From IMG/VR virus record IMGVR_UViG_3300037493_003396, positions 1 to 64,000 of that record: 64,000 nt of DNA. One strand, 5' to 3'. The notes beneath the pieces were generated by a model. The model made no database searches. It saw nothing but the letters and a program-made list of their open reading frames with translations, and had not been told where the DNA came from. The DNA comes from a virus. The position numbers were made by a program, and so were the translations under genes. Below are positions 6,999-16,181 of this stretch, in pieces; within the stretch, counting starts at the first letter, position 1, and every line of letters starts with the position of its first letter.

Positions 6999-8432
6999 TT
7001 GGCGGATAAGTCTTTTAAGGTTTTATTCGATTATACGGACATTCCCACTTGTCGGAAGTTTGCCATGTGCAATAAACGCGTCCGCATGTTGATGGGTCCG
7101 TTTGGAAGTGCCAAGAGTTCTACATGTGTTATGGAAGTAATAAGGCGGGCTCACGAACAGAAGCCCGGGCCGGATGGAATACGAAGAAGCCGTTGGGCAG
7201 TTGTTCGTAATACATACAATCAACTGCGTGATACGACAATTAAAACTGTTCACGATTGGTTTCCGCCAAAATTATTCGGGGAATACCGCGTTACCGACCA
7301 TGTGTATTTCATCACAAAGTTGCCAGGGATTCACCTTGAGATTATGTTTCGGGCTCTTGATAGACCCGATCAGGTTTCCAATCTTTTGTCTTTAGAATTA
7401 ACGGGGGCATGGTTTAATGAAGCGAGAGAAATACCTAAAACGATTATCGAAGCTATGGATGGGAGAATTGGGCGTTATCCGTCAGGGCGTGACGGTGGTG
7501 CCTCATGGTACGGAATTATTATGGACACAAATCCCCCAGATGAAGACTCGTACCTCTACAAAATGTTCGAAAGAGTCCGGCCGGACAACTGGGAAATATT
7601 CAAACAACCATCGGGCTTAAGCGCCCACGCAGAAAACACCAAACACCTACCCAAAAATTACTACCAGAATTTAGTCAAAGGAAAAGACGAGATGTATAAA
7701 CGCATTTATGTTGATGGCCAATACGGCTATCTCGTAAGCGGCAAACCCGTCTTTTCTTCTTTTGTGGATAATGTCCATGTGTCTCGGAAAGTCTTGGAGC
7801 CGGAGAAGAACCTTGATGTTATTGTGGGGTTTGACTTTGGACTCCAGCCGGCGTGTGTTCTCGCGCAAGTGACTCCCCTAGGACAGTTGAAGATATTGGA
7901 CGAGCTCGTTTCTGACGGAATGGGGCTAAAGCAGTTCTGCGAGAACCAATTATTGCCTTTGCTGAGGCGGAAGTATTTCGGCATGAACGTAATGGGATTT
8001 GGAGATCCTTCCGGAACTTCAAGGTCGCCCACGGATGAATCGACTTGTTTTGAAATACTGCAAGGCGTCGAAGTCGGATTGAGAAATATCACCCCTGCTC
8101 CGACCAATGCTATCCTCCCGCGCGTGGGTGCGGTTGAGAGTTTCCTCAACAAGATGTATGTAGGAGAGCCAGGGCTTCTTCTTTCGCCAAACTGCCACTT
8201 TATACGGAAAGCATTTAACGGTGGCTACCATTATGAGAAAGACCCGAAATCTTTGGGCGACGAGTATAAACTAATGCCCATGAAGAATTTCAGTTCTCAC
8301 ATTATGGATAGCGTGCAGTACATGTGCATGTATATCGCGGAAAGAGAGTCAAGTCAGAAAAGGTGGAGAGAATTTCAAAGCCACATAAAGAAAAGAGATT
8401 ATCGCCCTGGGGATTACACCATCGGCTATTAG
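6999..8432 (+). CDS. terminase large subunit
   Basis: 477 residues starting at a TTG with GAGGAATT upstream. ATPase domain: Walker A GPFGSAKSS (residues ~33-41) and Walker B-like LELTGAWFNEARE (~130-142). The C-terminal nuclease carries the acidic residues expected in GFDFGLQPACVL (~270), GDPSGTSRSPTDES (~340) and HIMDSVQYM (~435). This motor cuts concatemeric DNA and pumps it through the portal. The gene is followed directly by portal, as usual. Confidence 0.95.
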   Translation: MADKSFKVLFDYTDIPTCRKFAMCNKRVRMLMGPFGSAKSSTCVMEVIRRAHEQKPGPDGIRRSRWAVVRNTYNQLRDTTIKTVHDWFPPKLFGEYRVTDHVYFITKLPGIHLEIMFRALDRPDQVSNLLSLELTGAWFNEAREIPKTIIEAMDGRIGRYPSGRDGGASWYGIIMDTNPPDEDSYLYKMFERVRPDNWEIFKQPSGLSAHAENTKHLPKNYYQNLVKGKDEMYKRIYVDGQYGYLVSGKPVFSSFVDNVHVSRKVLEPEKNLDVIVGFDFGLQPACVLAQVTPLGQLKILDELVSDGMGLKQFCENQLLPLLRRKYFGMNVMGFGDPSGTSRSPTDESTCFEILQGVEVGLRNITPAPTNAILPRVGAVESFLNKMYVGEPGLLLSPNCHFIRKAFNGGYHYEKDPKSLGDEYKLMPMKNFSSHIMDSVQYMCMYIAERESSQKRWREFQSHIKKRDYRPGDYTIGY

Positions 8433-8440
8433 GAGGAATC

Positions 8441-10711
8441 ATGGATATTATCGAAAAAACTTTCAGTAAGCCAGAACGAAACTCGGAGGCGATGTCATCT
8501 TTCGGCTTCCGGTTGAAAAATCAATTCACAAGTAACGAAGCCCACCGTCGGGCTAAAGAATTGGAGTGGATAGAATCACTCCGCCAGATTAAGGGGCTTT
8601 ATGACCCTGACGTAAAAATAGAGCAGGGCAATTCAAAGGTCTATCCGAAGATTACCCGTTCCAAAATCAATATCGTTCTTTCCAGACTTCACGAAATGCT
8701 TTTCCCCGACAACGATAAAAACTGGGAAGTTCAACCGACCCCGGAGCCTTCTATCGACCAAAGTGTCGTGATGCAGATAGCCATGTCTCTAGTAAAGACA
8801 GACGAAAACGGTCAGCAGATTATCCCCACTCCCCAAGAGTTGAGGGTGGCCATAGACAAATTCTGTGATGAAACCTGTGAAAATATGTCGCGGGTAATCG
8901 ATGACCAACTGGTTGAAATGGATTACGCAGGGGAAACTAAAGAAGTTCTCCGGTCAGGCTTGATGTATGGAACCGGTATTATGAAAGGTCCGATGATCAA
9001 CAAACGAATCAAGAGACGTTGGGAACCGTCAGGTAAAGGTGAGTTTGTCGAGAAGGCGACTGACGAAGATATCCCCCTGTATAAACGAGTCAGGGTTTGG
9101 GACTGGTACCCAGACATGACCACGACCGACCTTGATAAAATCGAAGGTTCTTTTGAACGGCATGTTTTTACGAAACACGATCTGAGGGATTTGCTGAAAA
9201 GACAGGATTTTTACGCAGATGAAATCAAGAAGTATATGGACGAACACCCCTCGGGAGATTATGTTGCCAAAAATTGGGAAGTTGACCTTCAGGTAATTGA
9301 GGTTGAAGCTGGTGCCGGAAAGAACTATAGAACGCTTTCAAGCTCGGCAGTTTCCGACGAAGCCAACCGTTCAACTATCCGGCAGTTAGGGAAGAAATAT
9401 CAGGTTCTTGAATACTGGGGATATGTGGATGGATCTGACCTTGAAGCCTGTGGTGTGAAAGTTGACGATGTTTCCCTCGAATACGCCGCTAATGTGTGGC
9501 TTCTCGGCAACGTCCCGATCAAAGCCGTTCTTTACGAAGGAGCCCTGAACACTTATAAAGTCTTTTATTACGAAAAAGACGAGACTTCTATCTTTGGCGA
9601 AGGGCTTGCGCGGGTCATGAGGCATTCTCAACTTGCTATTGCAGCTGGCGCCCGCATGGTTCTGGACAATGGAGCTGTTGTAGCCGGTCCGCAGATGGAA
9701 ATAAACGTATCTCTGTTGTCTCCGGACACAGACCTGAACTCATTTTACGCGAGGAAACTGTGGTTTAGGGAAGGGAGAGGCATCGATTCTCAATACCCCG
9801 CTATCCGTCCGATTATGTTTGACTCCCACATACCGGAACTGCTGACAATAATCGACGCTTTCAAACAGTTTGGCGATGAAGAAACCACTCTTCCAACTTG
9901 GATGATCGGGCAAATGGTCAATAATGAAACTGCCCAGGCTACTTCGGGGAGAATGGCGACCATTACCATTTCAATTAAGGACGTAGTCAAGAACTTCGAC
10001 TCGTTCACGGAAAAAATAATAGCAGATTTATACGCTTGGAACATGGAATTTAACCCCCGCCAAGACATTAAGGGTGATTTTAGGTGCCGACCGAGAGGCG
10101 TTTCTTCGCTTGTAATGAAAGAAATCCGGATGCAGGCGCTTACACAGCTTTCCACAACGATGACCCCAGAGGAATGGGTATATATCGACCGGAGAGAGTT
10201 CCTCAAAGAAAAGCTCAAAGCCCACGACATCAATATCGAGCTTCGTTCTGAAGATGAAGCCGCGGCAATCCGTCAGGAAGAACAGAATTCTATCCAGATG
10301 CAGTTGGCTCTCGAGATGCAGAAGGCTGAAATCGCCTACAAGAAGTCCCAGACTTTGGCTCAGTTGACCAAAGCCAAGGATAAAAACGTAGAAGCCCAAA
10401 TTAAGGCTCAGACCCCCATCGAGCAACCTCAAGGAACCGACCCGAGAGTAACCGACGAAGAAGTTGCCCTTGCTCAGACCGATAGAATGGGCAAAGAAGC
10501 GGAAATCCGCAGGGGTGAAGAGAGGCACATGATGGAAATGGCTCATGCAACTGAAGATCATTCGGTGAAAAAAGCGGTAGATACCACCAAAGCCGCTCAG
10601 GAAATAGCAATAACTGGGAGAAAGTCAGAATCCGAGATGGAAATGAAGAAAAAAGAGCATGAACACAAATTAAAACAGCAAAAACAAGACTCTAAGAAAG
10701 GAGATAAGTAA
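8441..10711 (+). CDS. portal (head-tail connector) protein
   Basis: 756 residues; ATG at 8441 with AGGAGG 5 nt upstream, directly after the terminase stop. The core contains conserved-looking portal segments such as LRSGLMYGTGIMKGP and RVWDWYPDMTTTDLDKIEG, and the C-terminal ~160 residues are a Gln/Lys/Glu-rich coiled coil typical of large podovirus-like portals. It forms the dodecameric ring through which DNA enters and leaves the head. Identification rests on these segments, length and position between terminase and scaffold. Confidence 0.85.
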   Translation: MDIIEKTFSKPERNSEAMSSFGFRLKNQFTSNEAHRRAKELEWIESLRQIKGLYDPDVKIEQGNSKVYPKITRSKINIVLSRLHEMLFPDNDKNWEVQPTPEPSIDQSVVMQIAMSLVKTDENGQQIIPTPQELRVAIDKFCDETCENMSRVIDDQLVEMDYAGETKEVLRSGLMYGTGIMKGPMINKRIKRRWEPSGKGEFVEKATDEDIPLYKRVRVWDWYPDMTTTDLDKIEGSFERHVFTKHDLRDLLKRQDFYADEIKKYMDEHPSGDYVAKNWEVDLQVIEVEAGAGKNYRTLSSSAVSDEANRSTIRQLGKKYQVLEYWGYVDGSDLEACGVKVDDVSLEYAANVWLLGNVPIKAVLYEGALNTYKVFYYEKDETSIFGEGLARVMRHSQLAIAAGARMVLDNGAVVAGPQMEINVSLLSPDTDLNSFYARKLWFREGRGIDSQYPAIRPIMFDSHIPELLTIIDAFKQFGDEETTLPTWMIGQMVNNETAQATSGRMATITISIKDVVKNFDSFTEKIIADLYAWNMEFNPRQDIKGDFRCRPRGVSSLVMKEIRMQALTQLSTTMTPEEWVYIDRREFLKEKLKAHDINIELRSEDEAAAIRQEEQNSIQMQLALEMQKAEIAYKKSQTLAQLTKAKDKNVEAQIKAQTPIEQPQGTDPRVTDEEVALAQTDRMGKEAEIRRGEERHMMEMAHATEDHSVKKAVDTTKAAQEIAITGRKSESEMEMKKKEHEHKLKQQKQDSKKGDK

Positions 10712-10960
10712 ATGGGAATTGATTATACCGCCGGTTCGGTTATAAAACTGGCAAATCCTCAGAGGGCAGCGGCAATAGCGGAGTTTGGTGGGCTAAAATT
10801 TGAGGACGCTGGACGGAAGATACTGAATCTTTTGGAAATCCAGATAGATTTACTCCGAAAAGACAATGATACCGCAAAAGGTGAGGAGGTATTGTGGAAT
10901 CAGGGAGAAATCCGTGGGTTAATTCGTTTAAAGAGCTATCTGGAGCGCGAAAAGAAATGA
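10712..10960 (+). CDS. hypothetical protein between portal and scaffold, 82 aa
   Basis: Starts immediately after the portal stop (TAAATG) with GGAG upstream. The sequence MGIDYTAGSVIKLANPQRAA is followed by helices (KILNLLEIQIDLLRK, GEIRGLIRLKSYLE). A small helical accessory morphogenesis protein is plausible, but no family is recognised. Confidence 0.7.
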   Translation: MGIDYTAGSVIKLANPQRAAAIAEFGGLKFEDAGRKILNLLEIQIDLLRKDNDTAKGEEVLWNQGEIRGLIRLKSYLEREKK

Positions 10961-11100
10961 TTTGCAAACAGAATTTAGATGTGGTAGAAAAAAAGAAAGA
11001 ATCAAAGAAGATAGAGGTAGAGAAAGACGAAATTATAGCTATTTTGAAAATGCTTGAAGGTTTCAAGAGAAAATTGCAGGGCAAATTGAACCAAAGATAG
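10957..11100 (+). CDS. small Lys/Glu-rich protein, 47 aa
   Basis: ATG overlaps the previous stop as ATGA. The product MICKQNLDVVEKKKESKK... is highly charged and probably one continuous helix. It is the last gene before the terminator at 11130-11162. Function unknown. Confidence 0.55.
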   Translation: MICKQNLDVVEKKKESKKIEVEKDEIIAILKMLEGFKRKLQGKLNQR

Positions 11101-11129
11101 CTTAAAACTCAGAGTACGCGAGACAAAAG

Positions 11130-11162
11130 CCACTACTGGAGAAATCCATTGGTGGTTTTTTT
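11130..11162 (+). terminator. intrinsic terminator
   Basis: CCAC...GTGG outer stem, inner TGGA/TCCA closed by a GAAA tetraloop, then a run of seven T. It separates the packaging operon from the scaffold/capsid genes; partial read-through or a promoter nearby would set capsid levels. Confidence 0.8.
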
Positions 11163-11187
11163 ATTTAATAAAGAAAGGAGTTCCAAA

Positions 11188-12168
11188 ATGGAAGAGGGTA
11201 AAGAGGGAACCATAGAAAAAGCGGCAGCAGACGCACAGGTGGCGGATGATGTTTTTGGTGACGCTTTTAATCAGGCAGAAGGGAAAGACAAACCTGAATT
11301 AAACGAGGCGGATAACCCCAAAAATGTTTCCAATGAACCAGTAGAAAAGAAAGAGGAAGTAAAAGAGCCAGTAGCGGAAACCAAAGATCCGGTTATTCCG
11401 GGAAAACCAGCAATACCCGACGAAGAAGTCAAGTACGAACAACGCTACAAGACTCTTGTCGGTATTCATAAGCACGATAAGGCGGAATGGGAAAATGAGA
11501 AGTCGTCCTTAATCGCGCAATTCGAAGAATTAAAAAAAGCCCCCGAACCCGGGGAAAAACTGACACCAAAAGAAGAGAAGAAACGAGACGATGCGATCAA
11601 AGACCTTTACGAGAGCCTTACTGAAGATGAGAAGGCGGCGATTAAAGAGTATGATGCAGAGTTTGACATTGTCTCAAAGATGGAAGGAAAGAAACGAGAA
11701 ATTGAAATGGCAAGGCTTAGGGCGGAAGTTGACGCTTTCAAAGCGGAGATGCTGTCAAAGCTGGCACCCACGGAAAATTTCGTTGTTGATATCCAAAGAG
11801 ATAGGGAAATCAAGTCAAAAGAAGACCATTTCGGCAGTATCGGTCAGGCTCACCCCGATTTCGAAACGTACAGGGATGACGGCTCCATTATGAAATGGAT
11901 TGAGTCAAAACCAAAGTATGTTCAAAAAGGGATGTTGGAAGCCTATCAAAAAGGTACCGCCGAGGACGTTATTGATCTTTTGTCTGATTTCAAACAGGAA
12001 AACAATCTTCAGTCCGCTCCCAGCAATACGATAAATTTCAACGAGAAACGCGAGCAAAAACGGCAGGCATTATCGGCCGTAACTACAAAGCGTGGCGCTG
12101 TTAATCCAAGTATGGCTGTCGCAGAGGACTATGATAACGCTTTTGAAGAAGCCCTAAAGGGCAAATAA
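11188..12168 (+). CDS. capsid scaffolding protein
   Basis: 326 residues from an ATG with AAAGGAG upstream. Very acidic and helical: a disordered N-terminus rich in Glu/Lys/Pro (residues 1-90), long coiled-coil segments in the middle (FEELKKAPEPGEKLTPKEEKKRD, KMEGKKREIEMARLRAE) and a basic C-terminus (NEKREQKRQALSAVTTKRG) that could contact the capsid. The location directly before the major capsid gene is the standard place for scaffold. No sequence-family match is claimed. Confidence 0.8.
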   Translation: MEEGKEGTIEKAAADAQVADDVFGDAFNQAEGKDKPELNEADNPKNVSNEPVEKKEEVKEPVAETKDPVIPGKPAIPDEEVKYEQRYKTLVGIHKHDKAEWENEKSSLIAQFEELKKAPEPGEKLTPKEEKKRDDAIKDLYESLTEDEKAAIKEYDAEFDIVSKMEGKKREIEMARLRAEVDAFKAEMLSKLAPTENFVVDIQRDREIKSKEDHFGSIGQAHPDFETYRDDGSIMKWIESKPKYVQKGMLEAYQKGTAEDVIDLLSDFKQENNLQSAPSNTINFNEKREQKRQALSAVTTKRGAVNPSMAVAEDYDNAFEEALKGK

Positions 12169-12183
12169 CAAGGAGGATTTACA

Positions 12184-13173
12184 ATGGCTATGACAACCTA
12201 CGGGGATATTACCCCTAGAACCGCAGCTTACGCGGCAGTAGAATTACTCAAAAGGGCAATGCCTTATCTCTGTTTGGAGAAATTTGGACAGGCTAAGAGT
12301 TTGCCAGGCAACAAAACACAGTCGATTAAGTTTCGGCGTTACAATTCGCTTGGTCTGCGCACAACTGCGTTGACTGAGGGAGTCACTCCGTCTTCGGACA
12401 AATTGACCGCAACAGATATTACAGCCACTCTTTACCAGTACGGTGGATTGGTTGAAATCACTGATATTATCATGGACACCCATGAAGACCCCGTTCTGCA
12501 GGAAGCAATAGCTGTTTCCGGCGAACAGGCGGCAAAGACCGTTGAGACTCTGCGATACAATGTACTGAAGGCTTGCACCAACGTATTTTATGCGAATGGT
12601 GTTGCCGGGCGTACATCGGTTGTGGCAGTTCCCACTCGCGCAGACCAGAGAAAGATCGTCCGTGCTTTGGAACGTCAGGAAGCACAGCATGTAACTCAGG
12701 TAGTTAAATCTACTCCGTCGTTCAATACCGAATCGATTCTGCCGGCGTTCGTTGGCGTGACCCATGTCGATTTGACTTCGGATATCCGCGGTCTTACCGG
12801 TTTCACTTCGGTAGCAGATTACGGCAATAAGTCAGCATGGGAAACCGAAATCGGTGCCTGTGAAGACGTTCGTTACATCAAATCAACAATTTTCACTCCT
12901 TACGAGGATGGCGGAAGTGCAGTAACCACAAGCAAAATTACCTCGCATGGTGTCGGATGCGATGTTTATCCGATCATGTATTTTGGTAAAGATGCCTACG
13001 GAATGATCGCGCTGAAAGGCAAATATGCGATTACCCCGATAGTTATCAACCCGACTCCTAGCAAGTCGGACCCATTGGGTCAGAGAGGGTCTGTAAGTTG
13101 GAAGACAATGCAGACGACAGTAATTTTAAACGATGCCTGGATGGCAGTTTTGGAAGCAGCTTGCACCGACTGA
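12184..13173 (+). CDS. major capsid protein, N4-gp56 family
   Basis: 329 residues. The N-terminal third is diagnostic for the N4-gp56 family: AMPYLCLEKFGQAKSLP, KTQSIKFRRYNSL, LTEGVTPSSDKLT, YQYGGLVEITDIIMDTHEDP and VETLRYNVLKACTNVFYANG. These proteins adopt an HK97-type fold and form the icosahedral shell. AGGAGG lies 7 nt before the ATG. An HNH gene has been inserted directly after the stop. Confidence 0.95.
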   Translation: MAMTTYGDITPRTAAYAAVELLKRAMPYLCLEKFGQAKSLPGNKTQSIKFRRYNSLGLRTTALTEGVTPSSDKLTATDITATLYQYGGLVEITDIIMDTHEDPVLQEAIAVSGEQAAKTVETLRYNVLKACTNVFYANGVAGRTSVVAVPTRADQRKIVRALERQEAQHVTQVVKSTPSFNTESILPAFVGVTHVDLTSDIRGLTGFTSVADYGNKSAWETEIGACEDVRYIKSTIFTPYEDGGSAVTTSKITSHGVGCDVYPIMYFGKDAYGMIALKGKYAITPIVINPTPSKSDPLGQRGSVSWKTMQTTVILNDAWMAVLEAACTD

Positions 13174-13968
13174 AGAATTCTCTTGATAATTAGCCATTTG
13201 TATGATACCCTTTGGCATAAAAGAGTTTATGAAAGGGGAACAAAATGGCAACTTTCAGGGTTTTGGTTGGTAAGTGTCAGGAGTGTGGGAAGGAATTCAA
13301 AGTTCCACAAAGTAGAAAAGAAGCAAAATATTGTTCTAAGGGATGCGCAGATGGACACAGAGGTGATAAACGCAAAGTTGAGAAAGTTAAAAAGACTTGT
13401 GAGCGATGCGGTAAATTATTTTATGATCATCCATGTCATTCCGAAAGACGGAAATATTGTTCCTATGAGTGTGCGAACTTTAGCCATGTTAAAACTGAGA
13501 AGCGTATCTGTGCATATTGCGAGAGAATATTTGAAGTTAATCCGTCCTCTGCAAATATCTGTTGTTCGATGGAATGTAGAACGGCAAGATCAAAGACAGG
13601 CAATTGGCCAGTATCTAAAAAATTACTCAGGCAGTGTGAACAGTGCGGCAAAGAATTTTGGAAGAAATTATCCGATGTTAAAAAGGGAGGAGGAAAATTC
13701 TGTTCAACAGAATGTAAAAACGAATCCCAAACTATCGGTGATAAAATTCCATCTAGTTTCTACAGTTTGGCAGTATGGGAAAAGACACGCACAAGAATTA
13801 TTGATAGGGATAAAGTATGTAAAAAATGTGGGTTTAGCGGTAAAGGACTCCATGTCCACCATCTTAAGTACAAAAGACATGGTGGTACAGAGGATGACTC
13901 TAACCTTATCGCCCTATGTGCTCATTGCCACAGGGCAACTCACTGTGAGGAAGAAACTTGCACCGATT
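13160..13968 (+). repeat. direct repeats bracketing the HNH insertion
   Basis: CTTGCACCGACT at 13160-13171 (capsid gene end, encoding Cys-Thr-Asp) recurs as CTTGCACCGATT at 13957-13968 (HNH gene end, again encoding Cys-Thr-Asp then stop). 11 of 12 bases are identical. The 797-nt interval carries the HNH gene, so the repeat marks the boundaries of an insertion or duplication. Confidence 0.6.
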
Positions 13969-13970
13969 AA
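13245..13970 (+). CDS. HNH homing endonuclease with tandem zinc ribbons
   Basis: 241 residues. Four CxxC...C(x3)C zinc-ribbon repeats occupy residues ~8-160 (CQECGKEF...YCSKGC, CERCGKLF...YCSYEC, CAYCERIF...CCSMEC, CEQCGKEF...FCSTEC). A C-terminal HNH domain follows: CKKCGFSGKGLHVHHLKYKRHGG and NLIALCAHCHRATH. The zinc units probably give DNA-target recognition and the HNH cuts. GGGG lies upstream of the ATG. It interrupts the capsid-gene series and behaves as a mobile intergenic element. Confidence 0.9.
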   Translation: MATFRVLVGKCQECGKEFKVPQSRKEAKYCSKGCADGHRGDKRKVEKVKKTCERCGKLFYDHPCHSERRKYCSYECANFSHVKTEKRICAYCERIFEVNPSSANICCSMECRTARSKTGNWPVSKKLLRQCEQCGKEFWKKLSDVKKGGGKFCSTECKNESQTIGDKIPSSFYSLAVWEKTRTRIIDRDKVCKKCGFSGKGLHVHHLKYKRHGGTEDDSNLIALCAHCHRATHCEEETCTD

Positions 13971-14071
13971 GTTGGTCGGGCGGTGAATACACGCAGATCG
14001 CTCATCCTAACCGGTCTGCCAGCGAAGATTAAAAGTTTAGGACAACGCAACTTTTTACGGAGGATTACAAA

Positions 14072-14674
14072 ATGGCTTATAAGAAATTTGATGACCCTAA
14101 TACAAAGGTCGATGATTCAAGGAACAAGATTAACGACAATTTTATGAATTCGGCAGTCCGTCTGGCGATTCAGGGAATTGCAAACCGTGTGCTCGGTGGA
14201 ACATCCGGTACCGGTTCGACAGTAGCTCTTGCGGGATGCGCGGCTGGTGGCACGGTTGGATTCAAAACGGCTTCAGATGTGGCGATTGTTCACAACGGCG
14301 TTTATGCTTTGGTTGCCGCGAAGGACAATCTTTATTTTGGGACATGCGGTACACTGGCTGCCAATACGGTAGCGAAGTTCCTCATCTGTTCCGTTGACGG
14401 AGGTGCCGCAACCAATATCGGCCCGGGTAATGTCGTGAGTAAAGCGGACTACGCTTCTGCGACTCTCGCAGCCGCGGCGGCGAAACTTCCCGATCTGCCC
14501 AGCGGTGGTGTGGCTCTGGGTTATGTAACCCTGCACGCTCCAGCTCTGACTCAGTTGGTTTTGACTGATGGAGCAACGACAGCAGCAGCACGACTCGGTT
14601 ATGGAATCGGTGCGGCTGGAACGACCGGAACTGCGACGTATGTTGATTTGATGAATATGCCGCTTAACCTGTAA
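14072..14674 (+). CDS. virion structural protein, probable head decoration
   Basis: 200 residues, Gly/Ala/Thr-rich and β-prone (GGTSGTGSTVALAG, CAAGGTVGF, TGTATYVD). N-terminus MAYKKFDDPNTKVDDSRNKIND. GGAGG precedes the ATG. Its place immediately after the capsid gene (ignoring the HNH insert) suggests a decoration or minor head protein; no family assigned. Confidence 0.6.
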   Translation: MAYKKFDDPNTKVDDSRNKINDNFMNSAVRLAIQGIANRVLGGTSGTGSTVALAGCAAGGTVGFKTASDVAIVHNGVYALVAAKDNLYFGTCGTLAANTVAKFLICSVDGGAATNIGPGNVVSKADYASATLAAAAAKLPDLPSGGVALGYVTLHAPALTQLVLTDGATTAAARLGYGIGAAGTTGTATYVDLMNMPLNL

Positions 14675-14681
14675 TTTTCAA

Positions 14682-14704
14682 AAGGGGGTGTAAAAAACCC
14701 CCTT
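14682..14704 (+). other. intercistronic hairpin
   Basis: AAGGGGG (14682-14688) pairs with CCCCCTT (14698-14704) around a 9-nt loop between two structural genes. No T-run follows, so it may act as an mRNA stabiliser or weak attenuator and not as a terminator. A sibling is at 16484-16507. Confidence 0.6.
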
Positions 14705-14731
14705 AAAAACTTTGGAAGGGAGAGTTTTACC

Positions 14732-15052
14732 ATGGCTACAAAAAAGAGTGATGAAGAGTCGAATCCTAAAGGATATTTTAGCGGACCGAAAGGACACCCC
14801 AAGGACAGGATAGTTATCCACGAAGCTGTGGATATCCCCCGTGAAGGTATGTTCATTTCATTAAACGGATATCCGTATTTGATCAAGCCAGGCGAGGAAG
14901 TTGATGTTCCCCGTCCGGTAAGGGATATGCTGGACACACGAATCGTCACGATTACGTCTCACGATGAAAGCGGCAAGGAGTACACCAAAGATATCAAACG
15001 GGTGAACTATACTCTTATTAAACAGGATGTTGATGCGGTGGAGGCAGTTTAA
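14732..15052 (+). CDS. hypothetical structural/connector protein, 106 aa
   Basis: MATKKSDEESNPKGYFSGPK opens a charged N-terminus, followed by a β-rich region (MFISLNGYPYLIKPGEEVDVPRP). Such ~100-residue proteins are common between capsid and head-tail adaptor genes in phages with N4-gp56 capsids. GGAAGGGAG upstream. Its stop overlaps the next ATG (TAATG). Confidence 0.65.
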   Translation: MATKKSDEESNPKGYFSGPKGHPKDRIVIHEAVDIPREGMFISLNGYPYLIKPGEEVDVPRPVRDMLDTRIVTITSHDESGKEYTKDIKRVNYTLIKQDVDAVEAV

Positions 15053-16170
15053 TGCTTGGCAGTGAACTTATCACGCATTTGAGAGAGAGTATATTGGATG
15101 ATGTGGCTTTGCCTCAGTTATGGTCGGACTCGGAACTTCTCCGTTTCCTAAACTATGCTGAGGTGCAAGCCTGCCGTCGGGCTCATCTTCTAATTGATTC
15201 TTCAACAGCAAACGACAATGGCACAGCGGCAACTGCCGGCACAATGGGGCAAAAACCTTTGTGTACTCTGTCAGTAATTGCCAATCAGGCCACTTATAAC
15301 CTTTCTCCGAAGATACTCCAGATAAAGAGATGCCAGTTGCGATCAATGGTAATCCCTTTAACTGGGCCGGTTGTTTACCCGGAATTGGACGACTTGGTAT
15401 CGGGGTGGATGGGGACAGGCGGAGTGGTTACCGGCGCCGGTAACGACGGGGTTCAGGCTAAAGGAACGATTGTATCTGACGGTACTTTGGGTACCGCCGG
15501 AGCGGTTGTTACGGTCGGAACCAACGGGTACACTTTTGTTGCGACTCTATCGGCTGAGAACCATGTATTGAGAGGAACTTCTGGGGCTGATGATCTTGAC
15601 CATTTAAAATCAGCCATAAACAACGGCGGGACTTCTGCGTTACATATTTGTTCAGCCGTTCATCCGAAGGTTACGGCGGCTCACACGGTTTCCGGAACTG
15701 CAGGGACGATGACTCTTACTGCCAAACTAAACGGCACCGCTGGCAATGGGATCGCGTTATTATCAACAGATGCCCATTTAGTAATGAGCGGAACTTACAT
15801 GACGGGCGGAGTTGATAACTCAGGGGAACCTACTTACTTCCTGAATGAGCCGGGGAATACGATTACTTTCGTTCGTTCTCCGTCTTATGACGATACAGCC
15901 GATCTGGTAGTTTCGAGAATACCGTTGACGAGTTTAACCAAAACAACATCCCCCGAAATAGATGAGCAATACCATTTGGGACTTTGTGATTGGGCGGCTC
16001 ATCTTGCTTATATGAAGTCAGATACAGAAACTCAAAATCTTAACCTTTCCAAGTTTTATGAAAATCAGTTTGATAGACAATTCGGAACTTTGCCGGACGC
16101 TTACATTCAAAAGCTGAGGAAAAGCATTTCTCAGAAACAACGTATGCGACCGCGCGAGTTTGGATCCTAG
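15052..16170 (+). CDS. head-tail adaptor with an inserted Ig-like/adhesin-type domain
   Basis: 372 residues. The ends look like a head-tail connector: ESILDDVALPQLWSDSELLRFLNYAEVQACRR (residues ~10-45) and DEQYHLGLCDWAAHLAYMKSD (~315-340). Between ~125 and 265 lies a separate β-rich unit (GTNGYTFVATLSAE, LDHLKSAINNGGTS, GTAGTMTLTAKLNGTAGNGI, GTYMTGGVD) of a type seen in many phage and bacterial surface proteins. The insertion sits in a loop of the adaptor and is probably exposed on the virion neck. Confidence 0.7.
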   Translation: MLGSELITHLRESILDDVALPQLWSDSELLRFLNYAEVQACRRAHLLIDSSTANDNGTAATAGTMGQKPLCTLSVIANQATYNLSPKILQIKRCQLRSMVIPLTGPVVYPELDDLVSGWMGTGGVVTGAGNDGVQAKGTIVSDGTLGTAGAVVTVGTNGYTFVATLSAENHVLRGTSGADDLDHLKSAINNGGTSALHICSAVHPKVTAAHTVSGTAGTMTLTAKLNGTAGNGIALLSTDAHLVMSGTYMTGGVDNSGEPTYFLNEPGNTITFVRSPSYDDTADLVVSRIPLTSLTKTTSPEIDEQYHLGLCDWAAHLAYMKSDTETQNLNLSKFYENQFDRQFGTLPDAYIQKLRKSISQKQRMRPREFGS

Positions 16171-16181
16171 GAGGATTTAAT

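Noticed and set aside
13183-13986. 267-codon frame overlapping the HNH gene
   Set aside because: Shifted-frame shadow; the frame at 13245 contains all zinc and HNH motifs.
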